From the NCBI GenBank assembly GCA_023442755.1, contig JAEZXS010000341.1:1-13279 (forward strand): DNA of 13,279 bases, given 5' to 3'. Below the pieces are notes generated by a model. That model was given only the letters and a program-made list of their open reading frames with translations, was not told the DNA's origin and searched no databases. Position 1 is the first letter of the stretch, and every line of letters starts with the position of its first letter. The position numbers and the translations under genes were made by a program. Below are positions 1 to 6,602 of the stretch, piece by piece. Source of the DNA: Pseudomonadota bacterium. Lineage in GTDB: Bacteria > Desulfobacterota > Syntrophobacteria > Syntrophobacterales > Syntrophobacteraceae.

Positions 1-352
1 GGTCTGCAGACTGTGCGCCGGCGGGACCCTCATCCTGGGAGCGCATCGCCTCCAGGAGCAGGTATTCCCATGTCTTGTCGACCGTTGCCTTCCCGTTGTT
101 TTCAAAAGGCTGGACCTGAAACCGGCCGTTGTTCCACCTCAGAATTTCGAAGAAGGCTTCCTCGCCCTGCAGGGTATCGGTCTGCGCATGGCGGATCTGG
201 CCCTGCCGGATGTGGATGGAGCCCGTTTCCGTCCCGGAGGTGACCCCGATGATGAGGTCGGACCGGGAAAGGCAGACCATCTGGATCAGGTCCGTCAGGC
301 CCAGGCTGATGGTGCCGGTGAATCCCTGAGGGGAGGACTCGACAGGCCGCAT
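1..352 (-). CDS. DUF4388 (PATAN-type) domain protein, 3' end outside window
   Basis: Only the first 117 codons are in the window and the frame stays open to base 1. The start at 352 is preceded by GGAGG six bases upstream. An ATG at 356 is in another frame and gives an arginine/histidine/proline-rich product with no family resemblance, so I reject it. The protein begins MRPVESSPQGFTGTISLGLT and then shows the pattern typical of DUF4388: a helix ending in LIQMVC (about residues 21-27), a GSIHI strand, RQGQIRHAQTD, GEEAFFEILRW (about 67-77), NGRFQVQPF, and a closing helix with EYLLLEAMRSQDE. Proteins of this family occur beside chemosensory and type IV pilus-like signalling genes and are thought to mediate protein-protein contacts; no enzymatic role is known to me. 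It starts 33 bp after the CheA stop and is probably co-transcribed. What follows the domain cannot be seen. Confidence 0.8.
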   Translation of the reverse strand, partial: MRPVESSPQGFTGTISLGLTDLIQMVCLSRSDLIIGVTSGTETGSIHIRQGQIRHAQTDTLQGEEAFFEILRWNNGRFQVQPFENNGKATVDKTWEYLLLEAMRSQDEGPAGAQSAD

Positions 353-385
353 GCATAGCCTCCGTGATTATTCTCCCGCGCGCGC

Positions 386-3043
386 TCAGTGGAGCGTGGC
401 GTGAGCGGTCTGTCGGGTTAGGGCTGCTGAGTTTTTCATCATCCGCAACAGGGCCGAGACGTCAACTATGAGCGAGACCCTGCCGTCACCGAGAATCGTG
501 GCCCCCGAGAATCCTTCAATAGAGTGGAATGCGTTTTCTATGGACTTGATCACGACTTCCCTCTCGCCGAGGAGGGCGTCCACCACCAGTCCGACTTCCC
601 TGAAACTCGTGGAGACGATCACCACGAACCTGCGCCCGCCGTCCATATTGCCCGAGCCCATCTTCAGCAGCTTGCGCAAATCTACCAGGGGTATGGTTTT
701 CCCGCGCAGGGTGATGACGCGGAATCCTTCTATGGAATGCGATGCCTCCGGCCTGTAGCGCAGAATTTCCGTGACAGACGTGAGCGGTATCGTAAAGATC
801 TGGCCCGCTTCCCTTACCAGCAGCGCGCGTATGATCGCGACGGTGAGCGGAATGCGGACGATGAACCGCGTTCCGCGCCCGGGTTCGAATTCCACTTCTA
901 TGGAGCCGTTCATGCGTTCGACGTTTTCCTTGACCACGTCGAGCCCGACACCTCGGCCGGCCGCACCGTCAACGCGGTCGTAGGTCGAGACTCCCGGCAT
1001 GAACATCGCGTAGGCGACCTCCCGGTCGGAGAGCTTGTCCACCTCATGCCCGCTGAGTTCGCTGCGGCTGTGCAGCAGTTCCCGCAATTTTTGCGTATTT
1101 ACGCCCCTGCCGTCGTCTTCGACTTCTATGGTGACGTATTCCCCCGAGTGATACGCCGCGAGGCGAATGATCCCGGTGTCGGGCTTCCCGGCCAACCTGC
1201 GTTCTTCGGGACTCTCCAGGCCGTGTACGATTGCGTTCCTGAGGAACTGCACAAGAGGATCGTTCATCTGCTCCAGGACGCGCTTGTCGATTTCCGTTTC
1301 GCCGCCTTCGATCATCAACTCCACCTTCTTTCCGAATTTCAGCGCCTGGTCGCGCACAATGCGCGGAAAGCGCTGAAAGAGCTGGTAGATCGGCAGCATG
1401 CGAACCCGCATTACTGAGGACTGAAGGTCGTTGGCGACCCTCCCCAGGGATTGGGTCGATTCGTTGAGCCGGAAATTGAGGAGTCGCAGGCGTCTGAGTT
1501 CCTCTTTCGGCAAGACGCCGCGGGTGGAAAGGTCGCGCAGTATGTCCCGGAAAAGAGTGGATGTCTGTACGAACTCCGACCGGTTGACCACCAGTTCTCC
1601 CACCTGGTTCAGGAGTTGGTCGACTTTCTGCGCATCTACCCTCAGGGTCGCCGCATTGTGCTGAACATCCTCGGCCACCAGCACCGTTCGCTCTTTTCCG
1701 GCCGCACTCCTGCCGGGCTCCTCCTGCTGATGAGCCGCCGGAATGTTGTGCTCCTGCCGGACGGCCACCGGGGCCATCTCCTTTGCAGGTTCCGCAAAGG
1801 GCCCCGGCTCCGTATTTTCGGAAACGGTTCCGGTCTCGGGAGGCTGCTCCGCCATATCGAAAAACGAATCCATCGCATCGTCCAGAAAATCCAGGGAAGG
1901 TTCTTCCGGCGGGGGCTCGGAGAGTTCCGGAACCTGGAATCCGGGAAGCTGAGTGCGGAGTATTTGCGCGAGTTCCATTAGCCGTTTCCTGAGATTTCCG
2001 TCCTCCCCGGTTTTTGCGATCGCGAGGGACTCCTCCCAGCCCCCGAGCAGTGCGACGATCTGTTCGTAATCCATGTATTGGGAGGACCGGATCATGGAGT
2101 CGGTCAGGGCGGACGCCTTCTCGAAGCGTTCCGGGGAGGCCGCCGATGAGAAGAGCGTTTGGGCGAGGTCCGTAAAATTCTGCTGGAAGGCGCTGAGAAA
2201 GATCGAAAACAGCTCCTGGTCCTCTTCCTCCAGGGGCGATTCCGCCGGGATATCTGCGGGTTGGGAAGGCTGCGAGATTTCGAGTCCCGGGATCATCCGG
2301 TCGAGCCGTTCGGCTGTCGCTTCGAGCCTTTCCAGCATCTCACGGCCTCCAGCGGCGGTGAACTTTTCCTCCAGTTCCTCGAAACGCGCGGAAACAGGCT
2401 GATAGTCCATGTACTGAGCGGAAGCGGCCATCTTCCGGATCAGCTCCTGCGCCGCCCGGCTGTCGTTTTCCGTGGGGGAGGGGGGAAAGGACTCCAGCAG
2501 GTCGTGCAGCTTCGCGTAGTTTTCCCGGATGGAGCCGATGAATATTCCCATCAGTTCCTCGTCTTCTTCCTGCAGGGGGCTTTCGAATTCCTCTTCCCCG
2601 GGGAGCAGGGCGGACGCCGCCGGATCCGCATCGTTTTCGGAAAGCACGGATGCGGGCGTCTCTTCCGTGGAAAATGCGGTCCTGATTGTCTCCAGAAAAG
2701 AAGGGTCCATGGGCGGTTCCACGCCCTCTTTTTTGACGTGCTCGACCGCGCCGGACATGACGTCCACGCACTTGAGCAGAATGCCGATGCCGTTTGGAGG
2801 AATGGCCCCGGAATTCTGCTGGATTGCGGCGATCAGGCTTTCCAGTTCATGGGTGAGGGCGGCCAGCCCTTCGAACCCCATGTAGGTCGAAGCCCCCTTG
2901 ATGCTGTGAGCCGCTCTGAAGACATGGGCAATGTGCTCCTGATCGGCTCCCTCGCGTTCGAGGACCAGGAGGGATTTTTCCATATCCGCCAGATGTTCCT
3001 GGACCTCTTCTACAAAATCCTGCAAGAATTCCTGCGACGACAT
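386..3043 (-). CDS. cheA: Chemotaxis histidine kinase CheA with two extra degenerate HPt-like repeats
   Basis: 885 residues, longer than classical CheA (about 650-700). Domains in order: HPt/P1 at about 1-125 with the phospho-acceptor motif HSIKGAS at H46; two HPt-like repeats at about 155-255 and 269-370 that lack the histidine; an acidic/proline linker at about 371-465; dimerisation helices at about 466-550; HATPase at about 555-732 with N-box LRNAIVHGLE (N603), G1 DDGRG (643-647), F-box FMPG and G2 GRGVGLD (696-702); and a C-terminal CheW-like P5 domain at about 735-870. No ordinary P2 CheY-binding domain is recognisable where the repeats sit. It should autophosphorylate and pass phosphate to CheY, with CheW and the receptor encoded just upstream. 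Compared with typical CheA the N-box has Q599 where a histidine is usual and V606 where aspartate is usual. The start at 3043 has AAGGGA five bases upstream and lies 48 bp after the CheY stop. Confidence 0.95.
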   Translation of the reverse strand: MSSQEFLQDFVEEVQEHLADMEKSLLVLEREGADQEHIAHVFRAAHSIKGASTYMGFEGLAALTHELESLIAAIQQNSGAIPPNGIGILLKCVDVMSGAVEHVKKEGVEPPMDPSFLETIRTAFSTEETPASVLSENDADPAASALLPGEEEFESPLQEEDEELMGIFIGSIRENYAKLHDLLESFPPSPTENDSRAAQELIRKMAASAQYMDYQPVSARFEELEEKFTAAGGREMLERLEATAERLDRMIPGLEISQPSQPADIPAESPLEEEDQELFSIFLSAFQQNFTDLAQTLFSSAASPERFEKASALTDSMIRSSQYMDYEQIVALLGGWEESLAIAKTGEDGNLRKRLMELAQILRTQLPGFQVPELSEPPPEEPSLDFLDDAMDSFFDMAEQPPETGTVSENTEPGPFAEPAKEMAPVAVRQEHNIPAAHQQEEPGRSAAGKERTVLVAEDVQHNAATLRVDAQKVDQLLNQVGELVVNRSEFVQTSTLFRDILRDLSTRGVLPKEELRRLRLLNFRLNESTQSLGRVANDLQSSVMRVRMLPIYQLFQRFPRIVRDQALKFGKKVELMIEGGETEIDKRVLEQMNDPLVQFLRNAIVHGLESPEERRLAGKPDTGIIRLAAYHSGEYVTIEVEDDGRGVNTQKLRELLHSRSELSGHEVDKLSDREVAYAMFMPGVSTYDRVDGAAGRGVGLDVVKENVERMNGSIEVEFEPGRGTRFIVRIPLTVAIIRALLVREAGQIFTIPLTSVTEILRYRPEASHSIEGFRVITLRGKTIPLVDLRKLLKMGSGNMDGGRRFVVIVSTSFREVGLVVDALLGEREVVIKSIENAFHSIEGFSGATILGDGRVSLIVDVSALLRMMKNSAALTRQTAHATLH
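1934..2239 (-). repeat. Second extra HPt-like repeat in CheA (residues about 269-370)
   Basis: Opens with SPLEEEDQELFSIFLSAFQQ and later has SSQYMDYEQI, both closely matching the neighbouring repeat at residues 155-255. Aligning YM with the YM of the true P1 motif puts D315 where the phospho-histidine would be and I318/R319 where K49/G50 are. It looks like a duplicated HPt helical bundle that has lost its phosphorylation function. Confidence 0.7.
2279..2581 (-). repeat. First extra HPt-like repeat in CheA (residues about 155-255)
   Basis: Opens with SPLQEEDEELMGIFIGSIRE and later has SAQYMDYQPV. It aligns with the N-terminal P1 domain (helix A, then the ASTYMGFEGL stretch), but R203 replaces the phospho-histidine and A206/A207 replace K49/G50. 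The shared YMDY core with the other repeat indicates internal duplication at protein level. Confidence 0.7.
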
Positions 3044-3091
3044 AGAATTCCCTTCCCGCTGCGGTTGAAAGAAGAAACCGGACCGCCTTTC

Positions 3092-3448
3092 TCATGAAAT
3101 GGAATCGAGCACCCGCAGCAACTCGTCTTCATCCCCTTTCCTGACCACGTTCCTGACCTTTACCGATTCGATCCTGGCCGCAAGATTGGGAATATCCAGC
3201 AACGTATAGAAGATGATGGCCGCTTTGGAATCGTATTCCAGTATCTCTCTGGCAGCGGCTATTCCATCCTTGCCGCGCATGGTGATATCCAGGGTGACCA
3301 CATCCGGCCGCAGCCGGCTGTAGAGATCGATCGCCTCGCTTCCGTCCTTGCCTTTTCCGACAACCTCGTGCCCCGCATCGGTAAGACACTGGGAGATGCG
3401 ATTGCGCATGAGATTGGAATCGTCTATTACCACTACTCTTTTTGCCAT
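3092..3448 (-). CDS. cheY: Single-domain response regulator, CheY-like
   Basis: 118 residues, one receiver domain and nothing else. The acidic pair D9/D10 is in VVVIDDSNLM, the phospho-acceptor is D54 in VVTLDITM, T82 is at the conserved Thr/Ser position and K104 is the conserved lysine. It is the likely phosphate acceptor from the CheA encoded 48 bp downstream. The start at 3448 (MAKRVVV) follows AAGGGA by nine bases. An upstream in-frame ATG at 3589 would add 47 proline/arginine-rich residues overlapping the MCP gene and is rejected. Two loops are unusual: the common MPxMDG after the phospho-Asp reads MRGKDG, and the usual Lys-Pro reads K104-G105, so the cis-proline is missing. These sites shape the active-site face and the partner surface, so partner choice or dephosphorylation may differ from standard CheY. 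Confidence 0.92.
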   Translation of the reverse strand: MAKRVVVIDDSNLMRNRISQCLTDAGHEVVGKGKDGSEAIDLYSRLRPDVVTLDITMRGKDGIAAAREILEYDSKAAIIFYTLLDIPNLAARIESVKVRNVVRKGDEDELLRVLDSIS

Positions 3449-3479
3449 GGAGCCATTTCCCTTGATGATTTGGGTTCTT

Positions 3480-5984
3480 TCACGCTGCGGTTTCAGTCGC
3501 CGGTTTTGCTTCAGTCTGCTCGGCCTGTTCTTCGACGGCCGGGGGGGCGGGAGTGTGGGTTCCCTTGCCGTTGGAACCGGGTTCTCCAATCTTGAACTGG
3601 GCGATCAGGGAGCTGAACTCGCCCATAACTTCAACGAGCTTCTTGCTGAACTGGTGAGAGTTCATGGCGCCGGACGCGTTTGACATGGCGACCGTGCTGA
3701 TTTCCTGCAATACCTGCTGCAGGGCCTGGCTGCGCTCCTTTTGCTGCGTTGTCATGTTCGTGATGTTTTCGGCGTTCTGGTTTGCCTTTATGATCTCCTG
3801 CATAACCTGGTCGGAACTATTCACCTGTTCCTGCGTCGAATTGGACACGGACTGCGAAAGCTGCACGACTTCGTTGATGATCACTCCTGCGCGCTCGCGC
3901 CTGGGGGCCTGCTCCGCGGTCAACTCCGTGATCTGCTTTGCGAGATCGCGCAGCCTGCTCATGGCTTCCGCAACCCCCTCGATGCCCGATTTCTGCTCGG
4001 CAGTCGCTTCGTCGATGCCCCGGATCAGCTCGTTCGTTTTTTCGACCGCCTCAACGATGTTTGCAATGGCCTCCCGGCTGGACATGGCCAGTTCGGCGCC
4101 TTCTTTGACGCGCTCCCCGCTGCCCTTGATGAGCACGGAGATCTCCTTGGTCGATTCGGCTGTCCTTTCGGCCAGCTTCCGGACTTCCTCGGCAACTACC
4201 GCGAAACCCCGTCCGTGTTCGCCGGCGCGCGCGGCTTCGATGGCCGCGTTCAGAGCGAGCAGGTTGGTCTGATCGGCAATGTCGGAGATAACCTCGATGA
4301 TTTCGGTGATCTGCTCGGAACTTTCCGCGATGCTCTGCATCCCGCTTGCCACCTTCTCGACGGCCTGCCGTCCTTCGACGGCCGCCCGGTAGGAAACATC
4401 CGCCTGTCTTCCCGCTTCGGAGGTTTTTTCGGCAATACCGGCAACCGTAACCGTCATCTGTGCGGCCGAGGATGCGGTCTTTTCCGTTGCATCGAGCTGC
4501 TGGACGGCGCGGGCGGCGACCTGCTTCGCGGTATCGCCCATGGCATCTACGATGTTTCTGGCATCTTCGACCATCGAGGACTGGGACTGGGCCGTCTTTG
4601 CGATTTCCTGGATGCTGTTGGTAAGCTGGGTGACGGTGCTGACCGTCTCTTCGAACGATGCCTGGCTTGAAATGGCGTTTTTCTGAACCTCGTTGGCGGT
4701 ATGTCCCATTGCGGCAACCCGGGTCAGCACGTCCTGGGCCTTGTTGGACTGTTCCGTGGCATTCGTGACGATATTGGCCGAAATCTCCTGCACGCGCTGA
4801 ACCGCCGAGGAGACCTGCCTGTTGCCTTTCACGATCGAACCGAACGTCTGCTGGAGTCTAGCGATGAGCCCGTTGAAGGCTTCCTTCATCTGCGCGATCT
4901 CGTCATGTCCCTTGACGGGGATGCTCTTCGTAAAATCAAGGCTTCGGGTGATTTCGATCATGGTGTTGGCTGCCTCGAGAATCGGGCGGGAAATGATGCG
5001 GCTGACGAGAAGGGCGCTGAGCAGCAGGATGACGGCAAATACGGAACCGATGATGATGTAGCTTTTGCGCTGCAGGGCCAGGCCGTTGAAGATTTCATCG
5101 GAGTCCGCGCCGGTGACCACCGCCCACTCCTTCATGAACCAGCCGGAGCCTTCGTTGTGCGTGATGCCGACCGTTCTTTCGGCCAACTTGTTTTTGAATT
5201 TGTCATCGTACATATAGGACATGGATCCAATGGTCGACTTCCCGATCGTCTGGGCTACAACCGAAAGGTTCACCCTGGGATCGCCGAGCTTGAGTCCGAT
5301 GAGGTCCCGTGTGGGGTGAGATATGATCGTCATGTCGGTGCGGTCGACCATGAAGGTGTACCCGGTCATGCCAACCGGCATGGATTCCATGAGGTTGTTG
5401 ATCATTTCCCATTTTACAAACCCGGCGAGGGTTCCTTTGAACCCGTCCGGACCTTCGATGGGTGTGGAAACCAGCATGGTCCAGCCGTTCGACCACGGGA
5501 TCGCCTGCTTCAAGGCGGGATAGATTCTCGGATCGCCCACCGAAACTTTGCCCGACGCACTTTTCTTGAACCAGTCCTGGTCGGCCATGGACAGCCCTAT
5601 GGCGGTGGGGGAACTGGCGGCAATACAGGTTCCGGAAGAGTCTACGAGGAAAACCAGGTCGAAAGTCCTGTACGATTTTACCAGGTTTTCGAACAGCTGG
5701 TTGGCGCCGGCCTGACCGCCGCCGATATCGATTGCGGTCTGAACGGGCTCCAGGGTGGCCCAGGCGATGACGTCCGAAACGCGCTGGGAAAAGTAAATAT
5801 CGATCGTTTTGGCAACGCGCTGTGCATAGCCGCTCAACCGTTCGCCCTGGTCGGATTCCAGCTGCTTTTTCAGAGGAATGTAGCTGACCACGTTCATGAC
5901 GGTGAGTGGCACGAGGGTCACCAAAATCAGGATCAACAACAGCCTGGTACCCAACGATCTTGAAATAAAGCCTTTGCCGATCAT
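3480..5984 (-). CDS. Methyl-accepting chemotaxis protein with periplasmic dCache sensor
   Basis: 834 residues. A transmembrane segment at about 14-36 leads into a large periplasmic region (about 40-305) with double-Cache features: a long N-terminal helix, FDLVFLVDSSGTCIAAS (108-124), DQDWFKK (135-141), WTMLVSTPIEG (168-178) and a second PAS-like half around TGYTFMVDRTD (207-217). A second transmembrane segment lies at about 309-330, HAMP at about 331-385, and then the long cytoplasmic coiled coil. The hairpin tip is the near-invariant MCP signature (about 569-607, with NLLALNAAIEAARAGE). The tail is Pro/Ala/Glu-rich and has no NWETF-type CheR/CheB tether. It should cluster with the CheW and CheA of the same operon at the inner membrane. 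Start at 5984 with AAAGGAG seven bases upstream, 58 bp after cheW. Residues 694-700 (PRRERAG) break the coiled coil and may reflect a compensated frameshift. Ligand unknown. Confidence 0.95.
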   Translation of the reverse strand: MIGKGFISRSLGTRLLLILILVTLVPLTVMNVVSYIPLKKQLESDQGERLSGYAQRVAKTIDIYFSQRVSDVIAWATLEPVQTAIDIGGGQAGANQLFENLVKSYRTFDLVFLVDSSGTCIAASSPTAIGLSMADQDWFKKSASGKVSVGDPRIYPALKQAIPWSNGWTMLVSTPIEGPDGFKGTLAGFVKWEMINNLMESMPVGMTGYTFMVDRTDMTIISHPTRDLIGLKLGDPRVNLSVVAQTIGKSTIGSMSYMYDDKFKNKLAERTVGITHNEGSGWFMKEWAVVTGADSDEIFNGLALQRKSYIIIGSVFAVILLLSALLVSRIISRPILEAANTMIEITRSLDFTKSIPVKGHDEIAQMKEAFNGLIARLQQTFGSIVKGNRQVSSAVQRVQEISANIVTNATEQSNKAQDVLTRVAAMGHTANEVQKNAISSQASFEETVSTVTQLTNSIQEIAKTAQSQSSMVEDARNIVDAMGDTAKQVAARAVQQLDATEKTASSAAQMTVTVAGIAEKTSEAGRQADVSYRAAVEGRQAVEKVASGMQSIAESSEQITEIIEVISDIADQTNLLALNAAIEAARAGEHGRGFAVVAEEVRKLAERTAESTKEISVLIKGSGERVKEGAELAMSSREAIANIVEAVEKTNELIRGIDEATAEQKSGIEGVAEAMSRLRDLAKQITELTAEQAPRRERAGVIINEVVQLSQSVSNSTQEQVNSSDQVMQEIIKANQNAENITNMTTQQKERSQALQQVLQEISTVAMSNASGAMNSHQFSKKLVEVMGEFSSLIAQFKIGEPGSNGKGTHTPAPPAVEEQAEQTEAKPATETAA

Positions 5985-6042
5985 GGTACGACTCCTTTAT
6001 CCGAATGCGCTCTTTCCAGGGGTATGTCCAAATGTCTACACT

Positions 6043-6591
6043 CTACAGGTTCCCGGCTTCGATCAGAGGCGTCTGGACCCCGATGGCTTCCAGCTCGCTC
6101 TTTTCCTTCGGCCTGAGAATCTGATTGAAATCAAGCAGTATGATCAACCTGTTGGGCAGCTTGATGACCCCGCTGATGTATGCCGCGCTGATGCTCGAAA
6201 TCACCAGGTTCGGGGCGGGTTCGATTTCGGCCGCCGGGACCTTCAGCACCTCGGAAACAGAATCCACGACAAAGCCGGTGACATGTCCCCCCATCTCGAT
6301 GATCAGGATGCGCTTTCCGCGCTCGTTCACGGCCTGTTCGCCTCCGCTGACGCGGAGCTGCGTCCTGAGATCGACTATCGGGATTATCCTTCCCCGCAGA
6401 TTGATCATGCCCAGAATGGCATGGGAGGCATTGGGGACGGGGGTTATTGCCGTAAGCCTGATGATTTCCTGGACCATGAGAATATCGACCCCGAATTCCT
6501 CGTCTCCGATCCGGAAACTCACGAGCTGAACCACCTTTTGCGGTTCCTCCCCAACGCGCGGGAGCTGTGAAGACAGAGAAAGCAATCCCAT
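6043..6591 (-). CDS. cheW: Chemotaxis adaptor protein CheW
   Basis: 182 residues, the size expected of a single CheW domain with short extensions. The fold is evident from VVQLVSFRIGDEEFGVDI (about 20-37), the VQEIIRL helix, the highly typical NLRGRIIPIVDLR stretch (about 64-76), ILIIEMGGHVTGFVVDSV (about 94-111) and the C-terminal LIILLDFNQIL. CheW bridges receptor tips and the P5 domain of CheA in the cytoplasmic array. The start at 6591 has AAGGAG seven bases upstream; that Shine-Dalgarno overlaps the TAA of the preceding CheB-like gene (11-bp gap), so translation of the two is probably linked. The N-terminal MGLLSLSSQLPRVGEEP is an unstructured-looking extension; the C-terminal tail is charged. 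The single CheW, receptor and CheA in the operon are likely dedicated partners. Confidence 0.96.
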   Translation of the reverse strand: MGLLSLSSQLPRVGEEPQKVVQLVSFRIGDEEFGVDILMVQEIIRLTAITPVPNASHAILGMINLRGRIIPIVDLRTQLRVSGGEQAVNERGKRILIIEMGGHVTGFVVDSVSEVLKVPAAEIEPAPNLVISSISAAYISGVIKLPNRLIILLDFNQILRPKEKSELEAIGVQTPLIEAGNL

Positions 6592-6602
6592 TGACGTGCT
6601 CC

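Noticed and set aside
102..356. Minus-strand open frame starting at 356
   Set aside because: Out of frame with the DUF4388-like protein that starts at 352 with a good Shine-Dalgarno; its product is Pro/His/Arg-rich and resembles no family.
353..385. Terminator after cheA
   Set aside because: The GC-rich stretch has no stem followed by a U-run on the minus strand, so read-through into the DUF4388 gene is likely.
2159..3097. Long plus-strand open frames opposite cheA, the MCP gene and the CheB-like gene
   Set aside because: Antisense shadows of GC-rich coding sequence; low-complexity products without recognisable domains, while the minus-strand frames are clear family members.
3449..3589. 47-residue N-terminal extension of CheY
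   Set aside because: It overlaps the MCP gene, is Pro/Arg-rich, and the start at 3448 has its own Shine-Dalgarno.
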